In this document: positions 1-7,310 of the stretch, one piece after another
Position numbering within the stretch: the stretch's first letter is position 1
Layout of the letters: each line of letters starts with the position of its first letter
Assembly: GCA_964603905.1 (NCBI GenBank)
Contig: CAZRWH010000019.1
Coordinates: 1-24,754 of the forward strand
DNA: 24,754 nucleotides
Direction: 5' to 3'
Source: CAZRWH01 sp964603905
Lineage (GTDB): Bacteria > Patescibacteriota > Gracilibacteria > UBA1369 > UBA12470
Made by a program: the position numbers and the translations under genes
The notes under the pieces: model-generated
Database searches by the model: none
What the model was told of the DNA's origin: nothing
The model's input: only the letters and a program-made list of their open reading frames with translations

Positions 1-11
1 AGATAACAGTG

Positions 12-1415
12 TTATTTTTTAATAGTTGTCCATTTTTGGCCGTCGGGAGTGTCTGTTACTAGGATTCCTTTTTGAGATAGTTTGTCTCGTATTTCGTCCG
101 ATTTTTGAAAGTCGCGTTCTAGACGTGCTTTTTTACGTTCCTCAAGCATTTCTAGGATTTCTGGGTCTTCGATTATTTCGGCTTTACTGATTTCCGGCAA
201 AACCCCCAGCACAGAATCTATTTTTTCAAGTGTTTCTCGGATTTTTGCGACATCTGAGCTTGCGATTTTTTTGTCTTTCATCAGGACATTGAGAGCCTTG
301 ATTAGTTCGTATAGAGCGCCTGTTGCGCCTGCTGTGTCGAAATCGTTGTCCATGTGTTTCTCAAAGTCCGAAACTGCTTTGTTTAGGGCTTCATCTAGTG
401 CTGGATCGCTTGAATCGATTTCTGAAGAGTAGTTTTCGAGAGCTGCTAGGAAATTTTTGATTCTTTTGAGGCCGTTCTCTGCCTGTTCAAGGATCTTGTC
501 TGAGAAGTTAATTGGGCTGCGGTAATGTGTTTGTAGAAATAGAAGCCTGACTGCGAGTGGATCGAATTTCTTAAATATTTCTTTGAGTGTGAAAAAATTC
601 CCGAGGCTCTTAGACATTTTCTCGTTGTCGATATTGATGAATCCGTTGTGAAGCCAGTATTTAACGTAAGGTTTGTCTGTTGCTGATTCTGATTGAGCGA
701 TCTCGCATTCGTGGTGAGGGAATGTTAGGTCCATTCCGCCTCCGTGTATGTCGAAGGTTTCTCCAAGTAATTCCATGCTCATTGCGCTACATTCGATGTG
801 CCATCCTGGACGTCCTTCGCCCCATGGGCTAGGCCATGATGGTTCTCCTGGTTTTGCTTTTTTCCAAACTACGAAATCGTGTGGATGGCGTTTTTTGTTG
901 TCAGCTTCGATTCGTGCTCCTGTTCGCAACTCTTCTCTTTTTTGATGGCTAAGTTTTCCGTATTCCTTGAACTTCTCAACTTCGAAATAAACTCCGTCTT
1001 CTAGTTCGTATGCGTACCCTTTTTCTACAAGTGTTTCTACGAGTGAGACCACTTGTTCTATGTACTCTGTTGCTTTCGGCTGAATGTCTGGAGGAGTGAT
1101 GTTTAGTCTTCCGTAATCTTCTTGATATGAAGGTATGACTTTTTCTGCTAATTCTGCGACTGTGATGCCTTCTTCATTGGCGCGATTGATCATCTTGTCG
1201 TCGATGTCTGTGTAGTTCGAGACGTATGTGACGTCGTATTTTTTGTATTGAAGGTATTTTCTAATAATATCAAAAGCTACCGCCGATCTCCCGTGTCCTA
1301 AATGTCCGTTGTCATAAACTGTAGGTCCGCAAATGTATAGTCCGACTTTATTTCCGTTAACAGGCTGAAATTCTTCAAGTTTTCCGCTTAATGTGTTTTT
1401 TACAAAAAGAGTCAT
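12..1415 (-). CDS. cysS: Cysteine--tRNA ligase, complete
   Basis: Charges tRNA-Cys with cysteine in the cytosol (class I aminoacyl-tRNA synthetase). The 467-residue length is normal for the family. The HIGH signature is seen as HLGH at residues 38-41, just after the zinc-ligand Cys29 in CGPTVYDNGHLGHGRS. The second zinc-site elements are WHIECSAMS and the HHECEIAQSE segment, and the KMSKS loop is exact at residues 266-270. The C-terminal part holds the usual helical anticodon-binding region. The ATG overlaps the stop of the upstream yggT gene by 4 bases (ATGA), which supports this start and suggests translational coupling. No terminator is visible before the window edge, 11 bases past the stop. 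Confidence 0.98.
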   Translation of the reverse strand: MTLFVKNTLSGKLEEFQPVNGNKVGLYICGPTVYDNGHLGHGRSAVAFDIIRKYLQYKKYDVTYVSNYTDIDDKMINRANEEGITVAELAEKVIPSYQEDYGRLNITPPDIQPKATEYIEQVVSLVETLVEKGYAYELEDGVYFEVEKFKEYGKLSHQKREELRTGARIEADNKKRHPHDFVVWKKAKPGEPSWPSPWGEGRPGWHIECSAMSMELLGETFDIHGGGMDLTFPHHECEIAQSESATDKPYVKYWLHNGFINIDNEKMSKSLGNFFTLKEIFKKFDPLAVRLLFLQTHYRSPINFSDKILEQAENGLKRIKNFLAALENYSSEIDSSDPALDEALNKAVSDFEKHMDNDFDTAGATGALYELIKALNVLMKDKKIASSDVAKIRETLEKIDSVLGVLPEISKAEIIEDPEILEMLEERKKARLERDFQKSDEIRDKLSQKGILVTDTPDGQKWTTIKK

Positions 1416-1672
1416 AGAAAAGTGAGTAATTGAAAAATCAAATATCGTAGTAAATCGAGACCGATAACTGCAACGATAGGGGAAAGGTCTAGCATTCCAA
1501 CCCTAGGTGTGATCTTGCGGGCTATTCTGAGGATTGGCTCAGTCGCCTCGTACAAAAACCTTGTGAAACTGTTGGCTGGCGCTCTAAACCAACTCAAAAC
1601 GATGCGGAGAATTATCAGGATGATAAAAATCTGCGTTACGTAGTTTATGAATATGTAGATTGAATAGTTCAT
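1412..1672 (-). CDS. YggT family small membrane protein
   Basis: An 86-residue protein with two hydrophobic segments (about residues 8-27 and 65-84) around a short loop containing the YggT-type pattern LSWFRAPANSFTRFLYEATEP followed by LRIARKITP. The family is widespread; it is linked to osmotic shock in Escherichia coli and to division or envelope complexes elsewhere, but no biochemical activity is settled. ATG at 1672 is the first in frame. The gene lies 60 bases after the surface-protein stop and overlaps cysS by 4 bases, so yggT-cysS form a translationally coupled pair. The pairing with cysS looks like genome compaction, not a functional link. Confidence 0.9.
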   Translation of the reverse strand: MNYSIYIFINYVTQIFIILIILRIVLSWFRAPANSFTRFLYEATEPILRIARKITPRVGMLDLSPIVAVIGLDLLRYLIFQLLTFL

Positions 1673-1732
1673 ACGCGCTGTATCTTAGCGTAGAATGAAT
1701 GATGAAGAAAGAAGAATCGTAAGTCTTACGTC

Positions 1733-3967
1733 TTATGCCAATCGTCTCTTCGCTCTGAAGTAAAAATGCGTAAACGCTAGAGTAAACAACGCAACCCAAA
1801 GTACTTCAGGTCCACTGTCAGGTGTTTCTTCAGGTAGTTCGTACTCTTCCAGTGAAACGTCTGACATTTCTTCTAAAGCGCTGTCGTGCAATTCTCCGAG
1901 AGAAGTTTCTTCCTCAGTGGTTTCTGTTATTGCTTTTGGCATTCCTGATACGATTGCACTTCTTGTTTCGCTCTCAACTCCGTTTGAGTCGACCGCTACA
2001 ACTTGGAAGTAATATGTCGCATCTGCTTGCAGATTAGGGATATACCACATTGTGCTTGAGTCCCATGTTGTTGCTGTGCTGTATAGCAGGTGCTCAGAAG
2101 GTCCGTAATAAATTTTGTAGTTTTTGATGTAAGCTGATTCGTCTCCAGCTATTGCAGCTTCCCATGTTAGGGTTACTTTTCCTTCTCCGTTGGCTGCTGA
2201 AACTCCTGTTACTGCTGTTGGGGTAAGTGTTACTTCCTCAACTTCTTCTACGATTTCTTCAATGATTTCCTCTTCCACGATAGGTTCTTCTGTAGTTATT
2301 TCTTCTTCAACAATTTCTTCTTCGGTTAGGATTACGTTGACTGAAGATTGGTCGCTGTATTTGATTTCGTTTGCCAGAGCGTCTACTAGGATTACATCGA
2401 TTGAGTAGTATCCATCGACGCTTGGAGCGATTAGGATTCCGCTGTATTGACCTTCTAGATCGATTGATTCGTCTAGTTCATAAAGTCTGTCATCCAGTAT
2501 TGCTCCTACTTGGTGTAGGTTTGGTTCTGAGTAAACTGTTAATGTGAAAGTTGACTCTGCTTCAATGTCTCCTTCTACGCTTTTTTCAACGTAGTCTAGA
2601 GTTGGAGCTTGTGTGTCTACTGTGATTTCTACTTCTTCTGACATTCCGTATTCAACGTCGTCTACATCTTTTGCTAATACATAAAGCACATGGTCTCCGT
2701 TGTCTAAGCTTGTCTCGATTGAGAATGTGTTATCTGGGTCTGCGTAAATTGTTTCGATTACTGTGCCGTTGTCGTAAATATCAACGTAGTTTCCGTAAGG
2801 TGCGTTACCTGTTATTTCTATTGTGTTGCTGCTGTATGTTCCTGGTTCTGGGTTTATGATTGCTAGGTCTTCAGCTACTTCTGTTGATGTTGTTGTGCTA
2901 GAAGATCCGTTTCCTCTTTCGATTACTTCGATTTCGATTTCTCCTTCAACGTCTCTGTTCTCTGTGTCTGTTACTGTTAATGTGTGTGTTCCTGTTGTTG
3001 TGAATCTTAGATTAAGGCTGAAAGTATGACTTCCTTGGTCTTCCGCAGTAAATGTGTAGTCGTTAGGTACATCGGCGTTGTCGTCACTTGAAGAAAATCT
3101 GATTTCTCCGATGTAGTCTTGGACTTCTTGGTCTGTTTCGTCATATGCAGTTACTGTGAAGTTTAGGAGTTCGTTTATGTAAACTTCTTCGTCTAGTTCT
3201 TCGATTTCGAAATGGTCTACAGTTCCTCCTGTCGCTGCGTCAGCTAGCAAGATAGAGGTGAATAGGTTGTCTCCACCTATTTCGTCTAACGTCGAGATAG
3301 GCGAGAAGTATGCAACTTTTGCTCTGTTTTCGAGTACTGTGCCACTTGTGATGTCGTATGCTGTATATGTCGATATTCCGTCTTGTTTTGAATATGCATA
3401 AAACACAACTTCTCCTTTTTCGTCAGTTGTTGTCTTCTCGTATGGTGAAACGGTGTCTCCGTTTCTGCTTGAGATTATGTTTATGTTGTGACCTTGGATA
3501 GCGTTTCCGTATTTGTCGCTAAGTTTTACGGTTAGTTTAACTGGATCGTATCCTGATGCTTCTGCGGTGGCGCTATCTGATTGTAAAGAAGATTTGTTCA
3601 GTGACAATTTGTCTGAATAAACCTTGAACGAGTCAGTGTCTCCAAAAGATTGTTCTAGAGCTGTGTACTTAGCCTGCAGAGTGTAAATTCCTGCTGTTTT
3701 CAGGTGGTACCCACTAATTTCGAACTTTGCATCACCTGATTCGTTTGTCTCTGTGCTGATTACGATTTCACTTCCGTTTGGTTTTTCCATTAAGACTTCG
3801 ACGTCTTCGTTTGGAAGTGCGTTTTCGATTTCTGCGACTGTTGAATAGCCAGCGATAGAATCGAAAGCTTCAACTGCTAGAGTGCTTTTGTCCAATGCTA
3901 TTGCCGAACTTACCGATGAAACGATGAGTAGGGCAGACATTGCGATTGATATGAGTTTTTTTGTCAT
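1733..3967 (-). CDS. Secreted, C-terminally anchored surface protein with Ig-like and FN3 domains
   Basis: A 744-residue exported protein. Residues 1-24 form a signal peptide (KK, then a hydrophobic core, ending SSAIA). Several beta-sandwich modules follow: an Ig-like region near 30-110, an invasin-type Big_1-like module near 120-220 (KLTVKLSDKYGNAIQG, then KGEVVFYAYS), a further Ig-like module near 250-350, and a bacterial Ig module near 370-450. A Glu/Val/Ile-rich linker near 550-585 leads to one fibronectin type III domain near 588-680 (GKVTLTWEAA, YYFQVVAVDSNG). The end is an acidic stretch, D-S-G-P-E, a hydrophobic segment (VLWVALFTLAF) and a basic RAKRR tail, which is the layout of a sorting or anchor signal. 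I see no cysteine in the protein. Likely an adhesin or cell-envelope protein; the ligand is unknown. It has its own promoter. Confidence 0.85.
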   Translation of the reverse strand: MTKKLISIAMSALLIVSSVSSAIALDKSTLAVEAFDSIAGYSTVAEIENALPNEDVEVLMEKPNGSEIVISTETNESGDAKFEISGYHLKTAGIYTLQAKYTALEQSFGDTDSFKVYSDKLSLNKSSLQSDSATAEASGYDPVKLTVKLSDKYGNAIQGHNINIISSRNGDTVSPYEKTTTDEKGEVVFYAYSKQDGISTYTAYDITSGTVLENRAKVAYFSPISTLDEIGGDNLFTSILLADAATGGTVDHFEIEELDEEVYINELLNFTVTAYDETDQEVQDYIGEIRFSSSDDNADVPNDYTFTAEDQGSHTFSLNLRFTTTGTHTLTVTDTENRDVEGEIEIEVIERGNGSSSTTTSTEVAEDLAIINPEPGTYSSNTIEITGNAPYGNYVDIYDNGTVIETIYADPDNTFSIETSLDNGDHVLYVLAKDVDDVEYGMSEEVEITVDTQAPTLDYVEKSVEGDIEAESTFTLTVYSEPNLHQVGAILDDRLYELDESIDLEGQYSGILIAPSVDGYYSIDVILVDALANEIKYSDQSSVNVILTEEEIVEEEITTEEPIVEEEIIEEIVEEVEEVTLTPTAVTGVSAANGEGKVTLTWEAAIAGDESAYIKNYKIYYGPSEHLLYSTATTWDSSTMWYIPNLQADATYYFQVVAVDSNGVESETRSAIVSGMPKAITETTEEETSLGELHDSALEEMSDVSLEEYELPEETPDSGPEVLWVALFTLAFTHFYFRAKRRLA

Positions 3968-3990
3968 GTTTTTGTTATTTAAATCTTACA

Positions 3991-4019
3991 ATTATACCAG
4001 AAAAGGGGAGGTCTCTCAA
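3991..4019 (-). promoter_or_regulatory. Sigma70-type promoter for the surface-protein gene
   Basis: On the minus strand TTGAGA (4014-4019) is followed by a 17-base spacer and a perfect TATAAT (3991-3996). Transcription would start near 3984, about 17 bases before the ATG at 3967. No Shine-Dalgarno sequence is visible in the short A/T-rich leader. The promoter is divergent from the trpR promoter, with 45 bases between the two -35 boxes. Confidence 0.8.
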
Positions 4020-4064
4020 TCAGGTAGGACTTGGCATGGCGCGAGGATGTTTTATAGTTTTTTG

Positions 4065-4092
4065 TTGACTTATTGTTGATGTTTGATACAAT
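4065..4092 (+). promoter_or_regulatory. Promoter of the trpR-trpEGDCFBA cluster
   Basis: TTGACT (4065-4070), a 16-base spacer and TACAAT (4087-4092), with TG one base upstream of the -10 (extended -10 form). The start site would fall near 4099, leaving a leader of only about 14 bases before the trpR ATG at 4114, with no Shine-Dalgarno sequence. A TrpR-type operator lies directly on the transcription start. Confidence 0.8.
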
Positions 4093-4110
4093 GTACTGGC
4101 TAACCGATAC
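4093..4110 (+). promoter_or_regulatory. Candidate TrpR operator overlapping the trpR transcription start
   Basis: GTACTGGCTAACCGATAC is an imperfect inverted repeat (12 of 18 positions symmetric) with a central TA. From memory it matches 13 of 18 positions of the enterobacterial trp operator consensus GTACTAGTTAACTAGTAC. It starts right after the -10 box and ends 3 bases before the trpR ATG, where a bound repressor would block initiation. A TrpR homologue with intact tryptophan-binding residues is the next gene, so autoregulation is the natural reading. The operator assignment is by pattern only. Confidence 0.65.
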
Positions 4111-4113
4111 GCA

Positions 4114-4377
4114 ATGGCTATTAAACAATCACATCTAGACGAACTTTTTGCCCTTGTTGCTAAGCCAAAAAATGCACAAGAGAGCGAGGTTCTTTTGTAT
4201 GATTTACTTACGCCTCTCGAGATAGAGAAGGTGGCAGAGCGTTACCAGATATTTAAGATGCTTGAGGAGGGAGTTCCTCAACGTAAAATTGCATCTGATC
4301 TTGGTGTTAGCATCGAGAAAGTCACTCGTGGATCTAAAGCTTGGCGACGCAGTCGGGGTGGTTTTGAAATGGCTTGA
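4114..4377 (+). CDS. trpR: Trp repressor (TrpR/YerC-type helix-turn-helix regulator)
   Basis: An 87-residue all-helical DNA-binding protein of the TrpR superfamily. Aligned to E. coli TrpR, all three tryptophan-contacting residues are present: Thr33 (LTP, E. coli Thr44), Arg43 (E. coli Arg54) and Arg72 in TRGS (E. coli Arg84). The helix-turn-helix is QRKIASDLGVSIEKVTRGS; the turn region is one residue shorter than in E. coli. Length and N-terminus resemble the shorter YerC/YecD branch, but position directly before trpE and retention of the corepressor contacts argue for a genuine tryptophan-responsive repressor. ATG at 4114 follows the operator immediately, with no ribosome-binding site. The gene ends with tandem stops TGA TAA. 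A hairpin terminator or attenuator separates it from trpE. Confidence 0.88.
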   Translation: MAIKQSHLDELFALVAKPKNAQESEVLLYDLLTPLEIEKVAERYQIFKMLEEGVPQRKIASDLGVSIEKVTRGSKAWRRSRGGFEMA

Positions 4378-4410
4378 TAAGCTTTATTCCAAAATCGTCT
4401 CGTTACCCAG

Positions 4411-4440
4411 AATCGACCTAGAAAGTCGATTTTTTTATTT
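4411..4440 (+). terminator. Intrinsic terminator or attenuator between trpR and trpE
   Basis: A perfect 7-bp stem AATCGAC (4411-4417) / GTCGATT (4425-4431) with a 7-base loop, followed by a T-rich run to 4440. It sits in the 80-base gap between the trpR stop and the trpE ATG at 4458. It could end trpR transcripts or set the ratio of trpR to structural-gene mRNA. An upstream segment AAAATCG (4391-4397) can pair with CGATTTT (4427-4433), so an alternative fold that disrupts the terminator is possible. No leader peptide with clustered Trp codons is present. Confidence 0.75.
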
Positions 4441-4457
4441 AGTTTAACCAATTAACA

Positions 4458-5780
4458 ATGAAAAAAACTTACAAATCTATTGTAACCGAAATCAACTCGG
4501 ACACGGAAACGCCGATATCTATTTATCACAAATTGTGTGCAGACCGGCCTTACTCGTTTTTGCTAGAAAGCGCTGAGCAAGATTCTAGAATGGGTAGGTA
4601 CTCTTTTATCGGGTTTGATCCTGTTGATGTTTTGCATTCGGATGGTGCGGACTCTATCGAAGAACTGAAACGGCGAATGGATAATATCGATATTGAGCTG
4701 TCAGGTTCTCACAAGGGTTTTGAGGCTGGCTATGTCGGGTATTTTTCTTATGAATCTGTTAGGCATATTGAAAAAATACCTGTTCCAGAGATGGATTCGG
4801 ATTCTGGAATTCCTGAGTCTGTGTTCTTTATGCCGAAAATTCTTGTTGTGTTCGATCATTTCAAGCATTCGATCTATTTGCATTGTCTTGAGGAAGAAGG
4901 GGAGGATGTTTCGGATTTAATGCTTGATATTCTGAATAGGCTGAACAGGCCGCATGTTGTTCCTCCTATCCCTGAGAAAACTGGAGAGGCAGCTTTTGAG
5001 ATTTCTCCTTCAAGAGATAAATTTTTGAAAAATGTTAATAATGCAAAGGAGGCAATTGCTTCTGGAGAAGCTTTTCAAATTGTTTTGAGTCGAAGTATTC
5101 GATCTAAGACCAAAAAGAGCGATTTTGATCTCTACAGAAGCCTTCGTCATAATAATCCATCGCCATACATGTACTTCATTAAATTTGATGATTTCTCGGT
5201 AGTTGGAGCTTCGCCTGAGACGTTGGTTAGGGTTGAGGATGGAGAGGTTCTTCTTAGGCCTATTGCAGGCACTCGTCCGATAGATGGAGATGAGTTGGAA
5301 ATGAGGTCTGATCCCAAAGAATGTGCCGAGCATATGATGCTTGTTGATTTGGGTCGAAATGATATTGGCCGAATTGCAAAACAGGGAACTGTTGAGGTTC
5401 CAGAGCTTATGTATGTTCAACGTTTCTCGACGGTAATGCATATGGTTTCTGATGTTGTAGGCAGAGTTCGTGAAGATGTTGATATGTTTGATGTTTTTCG
5501 AGCTTGTTTTCCTGCGGGGACTTTGTCTGGTGCGCCGAAGGTTAGAGCTTGCGAGATAATTTCTCGATTAGAAGGACGCCGTCGGGGTATTTACGGAGGA
5601 GCTGTGGGATACTTCGATTTCTCTGGGAATATGGATTTTGCGATTGGCATTCGCACCATGATTTGCAGAGGAGAAGACGTGTTTTTGCAGGCTGGAGCAG
5701 GGATTGTTGCAGACTCTGTCCCTGAAAAGGAACTCGAAGAATGCCTTCACAAGGCGAAATCTTGTTTATCAGTAATTTAA
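4458..5780 (+). CDS. trpE: Anthranilate synthase component I
   Basis: Converts chorismate plus ammonia (delivered by TrpG) to anthranilate, the first committed step of tryptophan synthesis. The 440-residue protein is shorter than most TrpE (about 500), with the shortening in the N-terminal half. The feedback-inhibitor motif LLESAEQDSRMGRYSFIG is present near residues 31-50, so tryptophan inhibition is probably kept. The catalytic C-terminal domain shows PSPYMYF, GASPETLVR, RPIAGTRP, DLGRNDIGR, FPAGTLSGAPK, GAVGYFDF and QAGAGIVADS, all expected in anthranilate synthases. ATG at 4458 is the first after the hairpin; no Shine-Dalgarno sequence is visible. trpG follows after 11 bases. Confidence 0.97.
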   Translation: MKKTYKSIVTEINSDTETPISIYHKLCADRPYSFLLESAEQDSRMGRYSFIGFDPVDVLHSDGADSIEELKRRMDNIDIELSGSHKGFEAGYVGYFSYESVRHIEKIPVPEMDSDSGIPESVFFMPKILVVFDHFKHSIYLHCLEEEGEDVSDLMLDILNRLNRPHVVPPIPEKTGEAAFEISPSRDKFLKNVNNAKEAIASGEAFQIVLSRSIRSKTKKSDFDLYRSLRHNNPSPYMYFIKFDDFSVVGASPETLVRVEDGEVLLRPIAGTRPIDGDELEMRSDPKECAEHMMLVDLGRNDIGRIAKQGTVEVPELMYVQRFSTVMHMVSDVVGRVREDVDMFDVFRACFPAGTLSGAPKVRACEIISRLEGRRRGIYGGAVGYFDFSGNMDFAIGIRTMICRGEDVFLQAGAGIVADSVPEKELEECLHKAKSCLSVI

Positions 5781-5791
5781 CTTTTAAAAAA

Positions 5792-6382
5792 ATGAAAACT
5801 TTGATTCTGGATAATTACGATTCGTTTACTTTTAATCTTTATCAATATGTTTCTGAACTTGGAGGTAATCCAATTGTGAAACGAAATGACGAGATTGATT
5901 TGGACGGTATCCGTGATCTTTCCCCAACGCATATCATAATTTCTCCTGGGCCTGGTAATCCTGGAAACACGAAGGACTTTGGTGTTTGTGGTGAGGTTAT
6001 TTCCACTATTTCTATTCCTATTCTTGGGGTTTGCCTTGGGCATCAAGGTATCGCAATGTCTTATGGAGGAGATGTTGTTAGAGCTCCTGAAATTGTTCAC
6101 GGTAAGGAGTCGCAGGTTAGGCAAATCCCTGGAGTGAAATGTGCTTCTCCTGATATTTTGAGAGGTTTGCCGGATAACTTTTCGGTGATGCGTTATCACT
6201 CTTTGCTTGTTGATAGGGACAGCTTGCCTGAGTGTCTAAAGGTTACGTCTGAAACGTATGACGACGGGCTTATCATGTCTGTTCAGCACGTTACGAGGCC
6301 TCTTTATGGAGTGCAATTCCATCCGGAGAGCGTCGGTACTAATTTTGGAAAACATATTTTAAGAAATTTTCTTTATGTCTAA
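5792..6382 (+). CDS. trpG: Anthranilate synthase component II (glutamine amidotransferase)
   Basis: Hydrolyses glutamine and channels ammonia to TrpE. Class I glutamine amidotransferase motifs are complete: ILDNYDSFTFNLYQY at the N-terminus, SPGPGNPG, the nucleophile elbow GVCLGHQ, and QFHPES with the catalytic His/Glu. I chose ATG at 5792 (196 residues) over an in-frame ATG at 5741, because the family begins at this MKTLILDNYDSF and the earlier start lies inside trpE. No ribosome-binding site is visible; the preceding bases are an A run. The 3' end overlaps trpD by 8 bases. This is a stand-alone subunit, not the trpG-trpD fusion of enterobacteria. Confidence 0.97.
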   Translation: MKTLILDNYDSFTFNLYQYVSELGGNPIVKRNDEIDLDGIRDLSPTHIIISPGPGNPGNTKDFGVCGEVISTISIPILGVCLGHQGIAMSYGGDVVRAPEIVHGKESQVRQIPGVKCASPDILRGLPDNFSVMRYHSLLVDRDSLPECLKVTSETYDDGLIMSVQHVTRPLYGVQFHPESVGTNFGKHILRNFLYV

Positions 6383-7310
6383 AATACGAAAAATGTTGAC
6401 GGGTGAAATGTCCGAGAATGAAATTGCAGAGCTTCTTGTTGAGATTTCGAAAAGGGGAGAAACTGTAGCGGAAATACATGAGGTTGTATCCGTTATGAAA
6501 GAGCTTTGTGTGCCGGTTAAAGGGCATGAAGATGCTATTGATAACTGTGGTACGGGCGGGTCGGGTTTGCCGCGAATTAACACTTCTACTATTGCTGCAT
6601 TTGTTCTCGCTGCAGGGGGCGTGAAAGTTGCTAAACATGGTAACCGTTCTTCTGGAGGCAGGTGTGGTAGTTTTGATGTTTTGGAGGCTTTGGGTGTTAA
6701 GATCGAGCTTGATGCTAATCAGGTTGAAAAGATGTTGGACGAGATGGCGCTGGGCTTTATGTTTGCCCCTATGTTTCATCCGGCGATGAAGAATGTTGCA
6801 TCTGTTAGGAAAAGATTAGGAATTCGTACGATTTTTAATATTGCAGGGCCTCTGGTGAATCCTGCTAATGTTAAGAGGCAGGTTGTTGGGGTTTCTGACT
6901 CTGGTATTGCCACCAAGATGATTGATGTTTTGAAGCGGCTTGGGCATGAACGAGCTATGGTTGTTTATGGTGAAGATGGACTTGATGAGATTACTGTTGC
7001 TGGGGATTCTTCGGTTTGTGATTTGAATAAAGGCGAAATCAGCTTTAGCCAGATTGTGCCGCAAGAAATACTGCCTATTTCACCAGGGGGAGATGTGAAT
7101 AAAAACGCAAAGATATTCATGTCAGTTTTGAATAATACGGCTGAGCAATCTCACTTTGAACTGGTTTGTTTGAATGCGGCTGCTGGTTTTGTTGTTGCTG
7201 GAAAGGTTGAGAATGTGGAGGAAGGTGTTGTTTTTGCTCGAGAAATTCTTAGTTCGGGTGCAGCTTTGGATAAATTTAATGAATACGTTTCTTTAACCAA
7301 TAAGATATGA
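6375..7310 (+). CDS. trpD: Anthranilate phosphoribosyltransferase
   Basis: Transfers the phosphoribosyl group of PRPP to anthranilate. The 311-residue protein carries the PRPP-binding signature DNCGTGGSG near residues 55-63, then NTSTIAAFVLAAGGVKVAKHGNRSS, and the later GIRTIFNIAGPLVNP segment, all diagnostic of TrpD. The usual length is about 330-345, so it is slightly trimmed at the N-terminus. ATG at 6375 lies within the trpG end and the TGA stop overlaps the trpC ATG (ATGA), showing translational coupling on both sides. Confidence 0.97.
   Translation: MSKIRKMLTGEMSENEIAELLVEISKRGETVAEIHEVVSVMKELCVPVKGHEDAIDNCGTGGSGLPRINTSTIAAFVLAAGGVKVAKHGNRSSGGRCGSFDVLEALGVKIELDANQVEKMLDEMALGFMFAPMFHPAMKNVASVRKRLGIRTIFNIAGPLVNPANVKRQVVGVSDSGIATKMIDVLKRLGHERAMVVYGEDGLDEITVAGDSSVCDLNKGEISFSQIVPQEILPISPGGDVNKNAKIFMSVLNNTAEQSHFELVCLNAAAGFVVAGKVENVEEGVVFAREILSSGAALDKFNEYVSLTNKI

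Noticed and set aside
1718..1730. Odd palindrome CGTAAGTCTTACG after the surface-protein gene as a terminator
   Set aside because: The stem would be only four base pairs around a five-base loop and the following tract is not a clear T run; too weak to call.
4378..4457. Classical trp leader peptide for attenuation
   Set aside because: No short frame with adjacent Trp codons is present between trpR and trpE.
5010..5441. 143-codon open frame antisense to trpE
   Set aside because: It lies fully inside trpE on the other strand, has no recognisable domain, and arises from the T-rich codon use of the trp genes.
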